From Parahoeflea alexandrii (lineage in GTDB: Bacteria > Pseudomonadota > Alphaproteobacteria > Rhizobiales > Rhizobiaceae): DNA of 64,000 nt. The DNA lies in contig NZ_JAPWHB010000005.1 in the NCBI RefSeq assembly GCF_027214025.1, forward strand, positions 320,575 through 384,574, given 5' to 3'. The notes beneath the pieces were generated by a model, which was given only the letters and a program-made list of their open reading frames with translations, was not told the origin of the DNA and made no database searches. The position numbers were made by a program, and so were the translations under genes. Positions 9,362-18,273 of the stretch are shown piece by piece. The first letter of the stretch is position 1, and every line of letters starts with the position of its first letter.

Positions 9362-10332
9362 GTTCACTCGCCCGCATCCTCGGCTTCCGCCTTGCCCAGG
9401 CGGGAGTCGTGGGGGTGATCGTGGGTATTGCCACCTTTGTGATGATGCGGGCCCTGCCGGGCGATCTGGCGTTCCGCATCGCCGCGGGGCGCTATGGCTA
9501 TGACAACACCACCGCCGAAGCCGCAGCCCAGGTGCGCGATGAGCTGGGTCTCGATCAAGGTCCGCTTCTGGCTTTCCTGGACTGGATCGGAGACATCGCC
9601 CGCTTCGATCTCGGCCGGTCGCTGGTCTCGGGAGAAACGGTCTGGTCGGAGATCACCCATCAGCTTGGCGCCAGCCTGCAACTGGCCGGCGCCGCAGTGC
9701 TTCTGGCCATGCTGATCGGCCTGCCGGTCGGTATCTGGTGCGGATTGCGTGCGGGCAGTACGGCCGACCGGCTTCTGATCCTGATCTCGTCGGCGGCGCG
9801 GGCCATGCCGCAATTCCTGCTCGGGCTGGTGCTGATCGTCATCTTCGCCGTGCAGTTGCGCCTTTTGCCCGCGGCGGGGCATGGAGATGTCAAGCACCTC
9901 GTTCTTCCCGCGCTGACATTGGCGCTGGGGCTGGCGGCGGCTCTGGCGCGCATCACCCGGGAAGCGACCCACGGTGTGGCGCAATCTTCCTATTACGAAT
10001 TCGCCCGGTGGAAGGGGCTCAGCGACCGGCAGGTCTTCTTCCGCCACGGGCTGCGCAACATCACGCCCCCGGTGCTGACCTATCTCGGCCTGCAGTTCGT
10101 GCTGCTGGCCGAGGGCGTGGTGGTTGTCGAGACGATTTTCGGCTGGCCGGGCATCGGCCATGCGCTGATCCACGCGATCTTTCACCGCGACGTGCCGATG
10201 GTTCAGGGCACGGCGCTGGTGATGGGGCTGGGCTTCGTCTTGATCAACACGCTTGTTGATCTGGCAATCACCCGGATCGATCCGCGCGGCGACGGCCGGT
10301 CTTCAAACAGGGCAGGGATCGAACATGGTTGA
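9358..10332 (+). CDS. ABC importer permease 1 (DppB/NikB type), system 1
   Basis: A 324-residue permease with an N-terminal signal-anchor (residues about 9-31), an extracytoplasmic loop with LGLDQGPLLAFLDWIGDIARFDLGRS, and a BPD_transp_1 core of about five more membrane segments. The EAA loop carries ALARITREATHG and YYEFARWKGLSDRQVFFRHGL. The ATG overlaps the stop of the binding-protein gene (ATGA). It pairs with the following permease to form the channel. Confidence 0.88.
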   Translation: MSSLARILGFRLAQAGVVGVIVGIATFVMMRALPGDLAFRIAAGRYGYDNTTAEAAAQVRDELGLDQGPLLAFLDWIGDIARFDLGRSLVSGETVWSEITHQLGASLQLAGAAVLLAMLIGLPVGIWCGLRAGSTADRLLILISSAARAMPQFLLGLVLIVIFAVQLRLLPAAGHGDVKHLVLPALTLALGLAAALARITREATHGVAQSSYYEFARWKGLSDRQVFFRHGLRNITPPVLTYLGLQFVLLAEGVVVVETIFGWPGIGHALIHAIFHRDVPMVQGTALVMGLGFVLINTLVDLAITRIDPRGDGRSSNRAGIEHG

Positions 10333-11137
10333 CTTGACCGCAATTGCGCCGGCGAAGACGGTTCGCCGCCCGGCGCCGTGGGCCTTCATCGTGCTTGCCG
10401 CAGTGGTAGTGTTAGCGCTTCTGGCGCCGTTGATCGACCAGCTCGGCCCCTACAGGCAGGTGCTGTCGAAAGCCCTGTCCGGTCCGGATATGATCGCGCC
10501 CCTGGGCTATGATCATCTTGGCCGCTCGATGCTGGCGCGCATGGCTTATGCCGTCCGCCTGTCGCTTGCCCTGGCCATGGCCTCGACGGTCACCGCGGCC
10601 TTCATCGGCATTGCCCTTGGCATGCTCGCAAGCTGGCGCGGCGGGTGGACCGACACGCTCCTGCGTCTGGTGTCGGACTCCATGCTGGCGCTGCCGGCGC
10701 TGCTGCTGGTCCTGATTGCCGGCGTGATCGTACAATCGACTGCGGTGTCCTTCTGGATCGGCCTTGCGGCCGTGCAATGGATCGAGTTCTTCCGTCTTTC
10801 GCGTTCGATGATGCGGTCTCTGATCCAGTCGCCTGCCGTTGAGGCGGCCCGGTTGCTGGGCTTTGGCCCGGTGCACATTTTCTGCCATCACCTGTGGCCG
10901 GAAATGCGGCCGCTGCTGCTGACCGCGGCCGCTTTTGGCGTCGCCAATGCCATCATGGTGATTGCGGCGCTGGGCTTTGTCAGCGTCGGCATGCGCGCGC
11001 CGACCCCGGAAATGGGACTGATGATGGTCGAGTTGCTTCCCTATTGGCGCGAGGCCCCTTGGGCGCTGGCACAACCGGTGCTGGCCTGTTTTGCCATTCT
11101 TCTGGCCCTGAACTCGATCGCCGGAGCAAAGACATGA
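10325..11137 (+). CDS. ABC importer permease 2 (DppC/NikC type), system 1
   Basis: A 270-residue permease with about six membrane segments. The DppC-type marker is APLGYDHLGRSMLARM near residue 58, and the EAA loop is SPAVEAARLLGFGPVHIFCHHLWPEM (read in two parts). The ATG lies inside the end of the upstream permease gene with an 8-base overlap; an earlier in-frame start would overlap that gene more deeply. It is the second half of the heterodimeric channel. Confidence 0.88.
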   Translation: MVDLTAIAPAKTVRRPAPWAFIVLAAVVVLALLAPLIDQLGPYRQVLSKALSGPDMIAPLGYDHLGRSMLARMAYAVRLSLALAMASTVTAAFIGIALGMLASWRGGWTDTLLRLVSDSMLALPALLLVLIAGVIVQSTAVSFWIGLAAVQWIEFFRLSRSMMRSLIQSPAVEAARLLGFGPVHIFCHHLWPEMRPLLLTAAAFGVANAIMVIAALGFVSVGMRAPTPEMGLMMVELLPYWREAPWALAQPVLACFAILLALNSIAGAKT

Positions 11138-12552
11138 GTGTTCTTATCGAAGCCCGCGAGGTGGCCGTCGATGGTCCGCAGGGCCGCCTGGTCGAGCCGG
11201 TGTCACTGACGCTCAGGCCAGGTGTCCCGTTGACCATCGTCGGCGAAACCGGGTCCGGTAAAAGTCTCTTGATGCAGGCGCTGATGGGCACATTGCCGGC
11301 CGGCCTGCAGGCGCGGGGGTCGGCGCGGATCGACGGCGAAGACTTTGATCTTTCGGCCCCGGGAAACATGCGCCGGCTCTGGGGCCGGACAATCGCGGTG
11401 TTGCCGCAGGAGCCCTGGCTGGCGCTCGACCCGCTGATGCGGGCCCGCGAGCAGGTTGCCGAAGTCCATCACCTCGTAAGTCTGGAGACAGCAGGGGGCG
11501 CCCATGCCGATGCCGATCTCGAAACCGTCGGGCTGGCAAGGGCTGCGGCACGTCTGCCGGGCGAACTGTCGGGCGGCATGGCGCAAAGATTGGCCTTTTC
11601 CGCCGCGCGCGCCGGTGGCGCAACCATCCAGTTTGCCGATGAGCCGACCAAGGGGCTCGACACCGCGATGCGCGACGGGATCGCCGATCTGCTGATTGGC
11701 CGGCTTGGAGCGGAAGGCGGGCTGCTGACCGTAACCCATGATCTCGACCTGGCGCGGCGGATCGGCGGCGAACTGATGGTAATGCTGAAGGGCCGCATCG
11801 TCGAACAGGGGCCTGCGTCCCGGCTGCTCGCCGCGCCCTCGCATGACTACACAAGGCGGCTTGTCGCCGCCCAGCCATCGAATTGGGCGCGGAGGCAGGG
11901 ATCACAAGGCAGCGAGGCGGCGGTGATCTCAGCGCGAGGCTTGTCGGTGGTGCGCGGCGGCGTGCGCCTGTTCGATGGCGTCGATCTTGATCTCAGGCCC
12001 GGCGCCATCACCGGCATTCTGGGCCGCAGCGGCTGCGGCAAGACCAGCCTCGGCAATGCGCTTCTGGGCCTGGTTCCGCTGTCAGGCGGGCATGTGTCGC
12101 GCGATCCCTCGATCCTTTCGCACCGGTTCCAGAAACTCTGGCAGGATCCGCCGAGCGCCTTTGCCAGAACCCAGACCATCGGTCGCGAGCTCAACGCGCT
12201 GGCGAGACTCCATCGGGTCGACCGGCAGCGGATGGATCGTCTGCTCAAGCGGCTGCGTCTGTCGCCGGAACTGCTGAAACGACCGCCCGGCCAGGTTTCC
12301 GGTGGCGAATTGCAACGCATCGCGCTGATGCGGGCGCTGATGGTCGATCCGGTCTTTCTTTTTGCCGATGAACCAACCTCGCGGCTCGACCTGATCACCC
12401 AGCAGGAAGTGATCGACATGCTGGGCGAGGTGGTGCGTGAGGAAAAGCTGGCGCTCCTCATCGTCAGCCACGACGGCGATCTGCTCGAGCGTTTCTGCGA
12501 CGATGTGGTGAAGCTCGACCATCGCGACGGAACAGCAAGGCAAAGCAATTGA
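11134..12552 (+). CDS. Double ABC ATPase of an SBP5 importer, system 1
   Basis: A 472-residue protein holding two ABC domains in one chain. Domain 1 has Walker A VGETGSGKSLLM (about 36-47), signature LSGGMAQRLAFSAA and Walker B IQFADEPTKGLD. Domain 2 has Walker A GRSGCGKTSLG (about 297-307), a short VSGGELQRIALMRAL signature and FLFADEPTSRLD. In most relatives these are separate DppD and DppF proteins of about 320 residues each; the fusion is compact. ATGA overlap with the permease. It could also power the second importer, which lacks an ATPase. Confidence 0.88.
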   Translation: MSVLIEAREVAVDGPQGRLVEPVSLTLRPGVPLTIVGETGSGKSLLMQALMGTLPAGLQARGSARIDGEDFDLSAPGNMRRLWGRTIAVLPQEPWLALDPLMRAREQVAEVHHLVSLETAGGAHADADLETVGLARAAARLPGELSGGMAQRLAFSAARAGGATIQFADEPTKGLDTAMRDGIADLLIGRLGAEGGLLTVTHDLDLARRIGGELMVMLKGRIVEQGPASRLLAAPSHDYTRRLVAAQPSNWARRQGSQGSEAAVISARGLSVVRGGVRLFDGVDLDLRPGAITGILGRSGCGKTSLGNALLGLVPLSGGHVSRDPSILSHRFQKLWQDPPSAFARTQTIGRELNALARLHRVDRQRMDRLLKRLRLSPELLKRPPGQVSGGELQRIALMRALMVDPVFLFADEPTSRLDLITQQEVIDMLGEVVREEKLALLIVSHDGDLLERFCDDVVKLDHRDGTARQSN

Positions 12553-12570
12553 CGAGGTGAAAACATAAAT

Positions 12571-12770
12571 CTAGGTTCATGGAATGGTTCCGCCCGACTC
12601 GAAGGAAAGGCGGATTAAAAGGGAACACGGTGAGGTGTAGCCAAGAGGCGCCGAATCCGTGACTGCCCCCGCAACTGTGAGCGGCGAGCTCTCTCAAGAG
12701 CGACCACTGGTGCTACGACGGCATTGGGAAGGTTTGAGAAAGCAATGACCCGCAAGTCAGGAGACCTGCC
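12571..12770 (+). ncRNA. Cobalamin (adenosylcobalamin-type) riboswitch
   Basis: The conserved core is complete and in order. GGGAACACGGTG is at about 12,620, AATCCGTGACTGCCCCCGC follows, then CAACTGTGA, CCACTG, GGGAAGG and the final CCCGCAAGTCAGGAGACC with TGCC. These are the P3-P6 landmarks and B12 box of the cobalamin riboswitch family. It lies after the ATPase stop and upstream of the CbiX-ferredoxin and second importer genes, which it should repress when B12 is plentiful. A Shine-Dalgarno-like AGGAG is inside the final stem. Confidence 0.95.
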
Positions 12771-12895
12771 ATGACCATTGAAACTCAACCCGGGCGGGGT
12801 GTCCGGAAAGGGAGAATTGTCGTGAGCAACCGGAATTCCGGACATAGCGAAGCCAGTGATCACTTTGCCCCCCGCACTCTTGTGCGGAGCGCGCA

Positions 12896-13060
12896 ATGCC
12901 GACCAGAGCGACAACCACACCACCAGCCTCCCATAGCATAACCGTCTGCACCGCGTGCCGCCACACGGGCTCCGACCGGCCGTGCAGGGTTGCCTATCCG
13001 GCCACTGTCAACGCGGCGTTCCTGTGCGCCTCGACTGGCCTCGCGCGGGGCACGTCGTGA
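12896..13060 (+). pseudogene. Decayed DUF1636-like metal-binding gene (tentative)
   Basis: A 54-codon frame starting ATGCCGACC contains SHSITVCTACRHTGSDRPC, which resembles the N terminus of DUF1636 proteins (VCxxCR motif), genes often found behind cobalamin riboswitches in alphaproteobacteria. The remainder of that family is missing. An overlapping frame (about 12,955-13,056) reads GCLSGHCQRGVPVRLDWP, like the family C terminus, so a deletion plus frameshift is likely. Its TGA overlaps the GTG start of the next gene. A short 39-codon frame from GTG 12,822, with AAGGGAG seven bases upstream, may be the original start region. Tentative. Confidence 0.4.
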
Positions 13061-13830
13061 CTGAAACGATCAATCCCGAAGAACGCGACGCCGTTCTTCT
13101 CGTCGCCAAGTCCGCATTTGCCGCTGCACCTTACGCTGACATGGAGCGCATTGCGGCGAGCGTGGCCGCGCGGCGTCCCGGGGTCTTGGTCAGATTCGGC
13201 TTTACCGAACAGGGGATGCCGTCTCTGCGGGACGCCTTGCGCGAGCTTGTCGGGCAACGGGTTGCGCGCGTTACCCTTGTCCCGCTGGTGCTGCCAATGG
13301 AGCCGAGCTTCGACACCTGGCTGAAGAAATCGGTCCGTCGCTGGCAAAGCGAGGACGGGCGAGACTGGCCGGAGGTATCCGTTGCCGGACGGATCAGCGA
13401 AAGCCCGCATTTGGCGGATCTTGTCGAAGCGCTCCTTGAGGCGAGTTCGTCCCTCGAACGCGCGACCCGTCTGAACTCACCGGTGGAAGGATCACTGGTG
13501 CCTGCGCAGAAGCGCCGCGTTCTCGTTTGCCAGGGAGGTGCCTGCAACATGGCCGGCGCCGAAGCAATCTGGTGTCACCTGCGAAACCAGCAGGTTCGCC
13601 AGAAGCTCAGGGTTACCGGCGATGGAACCATGACGGCGAAATCCACCTGCCTCGGGCCCTGCAATCTTGCGCCCGTCGTCCAGGTCTTCCCCGAAGGCAC
13701 CTACTACGGCGGCGTCACCGAAGCAGCCATCGACCGGATCATCAGCGAGCACCTTCTCGGTGGTTCGGTTGTCGAAGCCTTCGCCTATCACCCGACGGGC
13801 CGCAAGCAGCGGCTGCGTACCCCCCTTTAG
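13057..13830 (+). CDS. CbiX-like chelatase domain fused to a thioredoxin-fold [2Fe-2S] ferredoxin
   Basis: About 257 residues from a GTG that overlaps the preceding TGA. Residues about 10-120 resemble a CbiX/sirohydrochlorin cobaltochelatase half (DAVLLVAKSAF, VRFGFTEQGMPSLRDALREL, VTLVPLVLPMEPSFDTWLKK). Residues about 150-245 form a thioredoxin-like [2Fe-2S] ferredoxin with VCQGGACNMAGAE and TCLGPCNLAPVVQVFPEGTY, which supply the four cysteines. CbiX inserts cobalt into a tetrapyrrole early in B12 synthesis; fused ferredoxin domains are known in some CbiX-like proteins. The expected N-terminal catalytic His of CbiX (usually HGS) is not evident, since the strand reads LLVAKSAF, so activity is uncertain. 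Under the riboswitch. Confidence 0.75.
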   Translation: MTETINPEERDAVLLVAKSAFAAAPYADMERIAASVAARRPGVLVRFGFTEQGMPSLRDALRELVGQRVARVTLVPLVLPMEPSFDTWLKKSVRRWQSEDGRDWPEVSVAGRISESPHLADLVEALLEASSSLERATRLNSPVEGSLVPAQKRRVLVCQGGACNMAGAEAIWCHLRNQQVRQKLRVTGDGTMTAKSTCLGPCNLAPVVQVFPEGTYYGGVTEAAIDRIISEHLLGGSVVEAFAYHPTGRKQRLRTPL

Positions 13831-13860
13831 TCATAGTCTTTTCAAGTAGGAGAAAACTGC

Positions 13861-15357
13861 ATGTCATTTGTATTGAGAAATTGCCTCGCCGGTGTGGTGA
13901 TTGCCACCGGTCTGGTCGCCAGCTTGCCTGTGAGCGCCGCCGACCAACTCCGCTTCGGCGCCACATTCATCACCAGCGGTTTGGATCCGGCCAAGGGCTC
14001 CAACGGGTGGGCGCTGGCGAGCCACGGTGTCGGCGAGAAGCTGTTCATGGTCGACAGGGACGGCAAGCTGGTGCCCGAACTGGCGCAATCCGCCGAACGG
14101 ACCGGTGACCTGGAATGGACCATAAAGTTGAAGCAGGATCGCTTCTTTTCCGACGGAACACCGGTGACTGCCGCTGCGCTCAAGGCAGGTTTCGATCACA
14201 CTTTCGCAAGCAACGGCGCGGCCCTGGCCACCGGTGGCAAGCTGGAGTTTGCCGCCGACGGGGACTTCGTCCTCAAGGTTGCGACAGAAAAGCCGGTTCC
14301 GCTCATCCAGGCGCTGTTCGCGGAATGGCCGTTGATTGCCTACAAGCCGGGACCGGAGGAGGGGACCGCGATCTTCTCGGGACCCTACCAGATCGCCGAA
14401 TTCAAGGCGGACAACGCCGTCGAGCTCAGCCCGAATCCCCATTTCGACGACGCTGACACACGCGCTCCGGTGTCCCTCAAACGGTTCGGCGATGCCCAGG
14501 CAATGGCTATTGCGCTTGAGTCCGGTGAACTCGATCTCGCCTTCGGATTGCCTTCGGAAAGTGTCGCGCGCCTGGAGCGAAACCCGGATCTGACCATCAA
14601 GTCGTTCCCCGTGGGATATCAGTATTTCGCATTTCTCAACACCGAACGCCCCGCGCTTCAGGAAGTCGCCGTGCGTCAGGCGATCGATCTTGCCTTCGAT
14701 CGCGAAGAACTTGCAGCGGCGATCAATGGCGGGATGCCGGCAACTGGCGCTTATGCACCCTACTTCCCCTTTGCTGCCAAGGACGCCCGAATGGGAGATT
14801 TGGCAAAGGCCGAAGCGCTCCTTGATGCCGCAGGCTGGGAAAAGGGCTCGGACGGCATTCGCAGCAAGGACGGCAAGGAACTCCGCTTGCTGGCCATCAC
14901 CTATCCGCAACGGCCCGACCTCGTGACCATGTTGCCCGTGATCAAGGCGGAACTGGCGAGGGCGGGTATTGCGCTCGATACACGTATCGTCGACAACATT
15001 TCCGAAGTGGCCGCGGGAGGTGATTTCGATATTGCGCTCTGGGCACAGCATACGGCACCGAGCGGCGATCCAGCATTCTTCCTCAATTCCATGCTGCGCA
15101 CGGGGGCGTCGTTGAATTACACCAACTACGCCTCCGCCGAGTTCGATGCCATTATCGACCGTTTCGCCACGACCGGAGATCCTGAAGAGCGGGTCCAGAT
15201 CGCGCTCGACGCCCAGAACAAGCTGTTCGAAGACGTGCCTGTATCCTTCCTTGTCTCGCCGGTCTGGTATGTCGGCCTGTCGCAGCGGATGAAAAACTAC
15301 GAACCCTGGGGATCGGATTACCACGTGCTGCGCGCCGATATCGGTCAGGGCAGGTAG
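13861..15357 (+). CDS. ABC importer substrate-binding protein, SBP5 family, system 2
   Basis: A 498-residue binding protein with a signal peptide (to about residue 27, VSAADQLRFG). Family-5 signatures are KLVPELAQSAERTGDLEWTI, DRFFSDGTPVTAAALKAGF, IFSGPYQIAEF and RQAIDLAFDREEL. Thirty bases after the CbiX-ferredoxin stop, with AAGTAGGAGAAAACTGC as ribosome binding site. Control by the upstream cobalamin riboswitch suggests cobalt, nickel or a corrinoid-related chelate as ligand (inference). Only about family-level similarity with the system-1 binding protein. Confidence 0.85.
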   Translation: MSFVLRNCLAGVVIATGLVASLPVSAADQLRFGATFITSGLDPAKGSNGWALASHGVGEKLFMVDRDGKLVPELAQSAERTGDLEWTIKLKQDRFFSDGTPVTAAALKAGFDHTFASNGAALATGGKLEFAADGDFVLKVATEKPVPLIQALFAEWPLIAYKPGPEEGTAIFSGPYQIAEFKADNAVELSPNPHFDDADTRAPVSLKRFGDAQAMAIALESGELDLAFGLPSESVARLERNPDLTIKSFPVGYQYFAFLNTERPALQEVAVRQAIDLAFDREELAAAINGGMPATGAYAPYFPFAAKDARMGDLAKAEALLDAAGWEKGSDGIRSKDGKELRLLAITYPQRPDLVTMLPVIKAELARAGIALDTRIVDNISEVAAGGDFDIALWAQHTAPSGDPAFFLNSMLRTGASLNYTNYASAEFDAIIDRFATTGDPEERVQIALDAQNKLFEDVPVSFLVSPVWYVGLSQRMKNYEPWGSDYHVLRADIGQGR

Positions 15358-15361
15358 TCCG

Positions 15362-16279
15362 GTGAAAAAACCGGCATCATGGGCGATGCAGTCGGGGCTT
15401 GGCCTCCTGGTCATATCCTTTGCAGCTTTTGCAATCATCGCGCTGATGCCGGCTGATCCGGTCGAAATCGCCATTCGGGCCTGGAACCTGGCGGCAACCG
15501 ATGAAACGGTTGCCGCCCTCAGGCGCGAGTGGGGGCTCGACCGTCCCTTTCTGGTCCGATACGGGGACTGGCTGGTGAGTTTCCTGCAGGGCGAATGGGG
15601 TCGCTCTTTCCGCACCGGCGAACCTGTCTTTGAAGAATTCATGAAAAGGCTGCCCCTTTCGCTGCTGCTCGGGGCATCCGGCATCGGACTGGCAATCGCG
15701 CTTGCACTTCCGATCGGCTTTGTCTCGGCCCTGCATCCAGGCGGGCTGGCCGATCGATTGAGCCGCCTGTTGTCTGTGGCCACGCAGTCGATACCGATCT
15801 TCGCGACAGGTCTGGTGCTGATATGGGTTCTCGGGGTGAAGCTGCGCTGGCTCCAGCCGTTCTCCGATCACGCAGCTGCCGTGATGCTTTCCATCTGCCT
15901 CATCTCGCTGCATTCGATGGCGGTTCTCGCACGCGTCTATCGGCAGGGGCTGCAAGCGGCAATGGCGCAGCCCTGGTTTCTCACCGCGCGGGCAAAAGGG
16001 CTTTCTGACGCGAGGGCGCTCTGGCGCCATGCCCACCCCAGCGCATTCTATGCGGTGATAGCCGCCGTTCACGCAGAGGCGGGATGGGTGATCGGAAGTT
16101 CGGCAACGATGGAAATCCTGTTCGGTCTGCCGGGGATCAGCCAGTTTCTTGTGCTCAGCATCTCGGCGCGCGATCAGATGGTGCTTCAGGCCTATGTGAT
16201 GGTCGTGGCGCTGTGGATGATACTGGTCGATCTGCTCGCCCGGTTTCTGATGAGCCGGCTCGATCCCCGCCTGTCATGA
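15362..16279 (+). CDS. ABC importer permease 1 (DppB/NikB type), system 2
   Basis: A 305-residue permease starting at GTG four bases after the binding-protein stop. It has an N-terminal anchor (GLGLLVISFAAFAIIALMPADP), the loop RREWGLDRPFLVRYGDWLVSF, and an EAA loop with LQAAMAQPWFLTARAKGLSD. The last segments carry ILFGLPGISQFLVLSISARDQ, a DppB/NikB landmark. Pairs with the overlapping next permease. Confidence 0.88.
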   Translation: MKKPASWAMQSGLGLLVISFAAFAIIALMPADPVEIAIRAWNLAATDETVAALRREWGLDRPFLVRYGDWLVSFLQGEWGRSFRTGEPVFEEFMKRLPLSLLLGASGIGLAIALALPIGFVSALHPGGLADRLSRLLSVATQSIPIFATGLVLIWVLGVKLRWLQPFSDHAAAVMLSICLISLHSMAVLARVYRQGLQAAMAQPWFLTARAKGLSDARALWRHAHPSAFYAVIAAVHAEAGWVIGSSATMEILFGLPGISQFLVLSISARDQMVLQAYVMVVALWMILVDLLARFLMSRLDPRLS

Positions 16280-17031
16280 CACGCGGCCTCGCTCTACTCC
16301 TTCTGATCGCAATCCTGCTTGCTGCCGGCCTTTGGCAGCCGCATGATCCCGATGCGGTCGACATTCTGGCGCGTCATTCTGGCCCGAGTCTGAGCCACCC
16401 GCTTGGAACCGATCACCTCGGGCGCGACCTTCTTTCACGGCTGATGATCGGCGGGCTTCGGACCGGGACAGTCATTGTTGCCGTGGCCTCGATCGGGTTT
16501 GCCGGTGGCGCACTTTTCGGTACGCTCGCAGCGCTGCTTGGCGGCTGGCGCGAGACAGTGATCCTCCGCGCCAGCCAGGTATTCATCATGGTGCCAACCC
16601 TTATAGTTGCCCTCACCGCCGCCGCGGTTTTCGGACTGTCACCGTTGAATGCCGGAATTGCGCTCGGCCTAGCAGCGATCGGGCCACTGACCCTTTTTAC
16701 CCATTCCCTGACAAAAAGGGTGCTCGGACAACCCTTCATAACCGCCGCGGTCGCGCTTGGCGTGCCGCCGCTTGGAATGCTGACCCGGCATCTCCTTCCC
16801 AACACCCTGCCGGCATTGCTGACTTATATCGGCAACCAGTCCGGTGCTGCAGCCATTGCCTACGCGTCGCTTGCCTTCATCGGACTGGGCGCCGATCCGT
16901 CGCTGCCGGATTGGGGTGGAATGCTGTTCGAATACCGCATGTTTATCTTCGACAACCCGATGCTGCTCATCTGGCCCGGCCTGGCGCTGGGCGTCACGGT
17001 GTTTATCCTCAATCGTATGTTTGACCGGTAG
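16276..17031 (+). CDS. ABC importer permease 2 (DppC/NikC type), system 2
   Basis: A 251-residue permease whose ATG overlaps the upstream stop (ATGA). HPLGTDHLGRDLLSRLMIGG is the DppC/NikC landmark and GQPFITAAVALGVPP marks the EAA loop. It is short at the N terminus but complete. No ATPase gene follows: the next gene downstream is on the other strand. The double ATPase of system 1, 3.7 kb upstream, is the obvious candidate to power this channel. Confidence 0.87.
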   Translation: MTRGLALLLLIAILLAAGLWQPHDPDAVDILARHSGPSLSHPLGTDHLGRDLLSRLMIGGLRTGTVIVAVASIGFAGGALFGTLAALLGGWRETVILRASQVFIMVPTLIVALTAAAVFGLSPLNAGIALGLAAIGPLTLFTHSLTKRVLGQPFITAAVALGVPPLGMLTRHLLPNTLPALLTYIGNQSGAAAIAYASLAFIGLGADPSLPDWGGMLFEYRMFIFDNPMLLIWPGLALGVTVFILNRMFDR

Positions 17032-17032
17032 G

Positions 17033-17251
17033 TTGCCGACGGCCAACCGCAATCCGCTCACCGGCCTGCTCCTTTGCCTCATAACCGTGGCACTGCTTGC
17101 GTTGCCAGGGGCGCTCGTGGCCACGTCCTTGGCGTGGCGCGCACTACGCACTCCAATAGCGCCGACCGGCTGGTGCTGGCCGTTGATTATGTTGATAACC
17201 TGTGCGGCCTGGCTGCACTGGCGATCTCAACGCGATGACTGTCGCAGATGA
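17033..17251 (+). CDS. Possible small membrane protein
   Basis: A 72-codon frame beginning TTG two bases after the permease stop. It encodes two hydrophobic stretches (LLLCLITVALLALPGALVAT and TGWCWPLIMLITCAAWLHW) with basic ends (WRSQRDDCRR). The ribosome binding site is weak. Two-helix accessory proteins occur in metal importers, but I recognise no family and it may not be translated. Confidence 0.3.
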   Translation: MPTANRNPLTGLLLCLITVALLALPGALVATSLAWRALRTPIAPTGWCWPLIMLITCAAWLHWRSQRDDCRR

Positions 17252-17277
17252 AGCCGCCAACACGCCGGAGTTCTCAG

Positions 17278-18258
17278 TTACGGCCCGAGAACGGAAACGG
17301 TCTGGGCTATGTCGCCAAAGAGATTGTCACCCGTTTCCGTCTCGGAACGCATCTGGACCCGGTCGCCATTCTGCATGAAACGGGTCCGGGCCTCACCGAC
17401 CCGGATGGTTTCGATGGCGCGGCGCTCGGCGATGCAGCTTGAGCCGACGCTCTCGTAGTCCTTGTTGGAGACCGTGCCCGAGCCAAGGATGGTTCCGGCG
17501 GGCAGATTGCGCGAATAGGCGGCATGGGCGATCAGCTGGTCAAATCCGAATTTCATCTCATTGCCATTGGTGCGGCCGAATTCCGCACCGTTGAGACGTA
17601 CCTGCAGCGGCAGGCAGACGCGGTTGTTCTGCCATGACGCACCCAGTTCGTCCGGGGTGACCGCGAAAGGCGCGATGCCGCAGGCGGGCTTGCATTGGAG
17701 CCAGCCGAAGCCTGTCGCCATCTCGATGGGGCCGATGGTCCGAAGGCTCCAGTCATTGATCAGGACGATCAGGCGGATGTATCTTGAGGCGTCTTCGGCC
17801 CTGGTGCCCATCGGCACGGCATCGAGGATGACACCGTATTCGCCCTCGAAATCGATCCCGTCCCTGGCCGAGGGAAAGACAGCCGTTGCCGTGGGCGGCA
17901 GGAAACGGTCGGACATCCCCTGGTACATCAGCGGGCGGTCGTTGAGGCCAACTTCCGGCTGTCCCCAGGCTTTCTGGATCAACAGGGAGTGGGTTTCAAA
18001 GGCCGATCCGTCGAGCCACTGCCACGCACGCGGCAAGGGCGCGAGCGTCGCGTCTGCTGAAAGAGGCTGGGCATCGGCGGCTTCACCGGCATTCAGCCTG
18101 TCATATTGCGCCTGCCAGAGAATTGCGTTCTCGGCCCATGTTTCAAGGGCCTGTTGCAGGGTCCCGGCATTATCGGCAGGCACTGCGAGTTGTCCGTCGC
18201 GGGAAGCGACATGAAGCCGTCCGTCCGGTGTGCCGTTGGCGAGGGTTACGAATTTCAT
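17278..18258 (-). CDS. Fumarylacetoacetate hydrolase family protein
   Basis: A 326-residue FAH-superfamily enzyme. The N-terminal part (MKFVTLANGTPDGRLHVASRDG) is followed by the catalytic fold with the metal-binding acids: DFEGEYGVILD (ExE site), LINDWSLR, and GSGTVSNKDYESVGSSCIAERR near the C terminus. Members cleave C-C bonds in dicarbonyl acids, with Mg or Mn. The N-terminal extension resembles homologues near aromatic-acid pathways, but no pathway partner is nearby. Converges with the second importer. Enzyme class is sure, substrate unknown. Confidence 0.85.
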   Translation of the reverse strand: MKFVTLANGTPDGRLHVASRDGQLAVPADNAGTLQQALETWAENAILWQAQYDRLNAGEAADAQPLSADATLAPLPRAWQWLDGSAFETHSLLIQKAWGQPEVGLNDRPLMYQGMSDRFLPPTATAVFPSARDGIDFEGEYGVILDAVPMGTRAEDASRYIRLIVLINDWSLRTIGPIEMATGFGWLQCKPACGIAPFAVTPDELGASWQNNRVCLPLQVRLNGAEFGRTNGNEMKFGFDQLIAHAAYSRNLPAGTILGSGTVSNKDYESVGSSCIAERRAIETIRVGEARTRFMQNGDRVQMRSETETGDNLFGDIAQTVSVLGP

Positions 18259-18273
18259 CGGTCTGTGCTCCTT

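Noticed and set aside
13864-15783. 639-codon minus-strand frame
   Set aside because: Antisense to the well-supported SBP5 binding protein and permease genes; a product of high GC codon bias.
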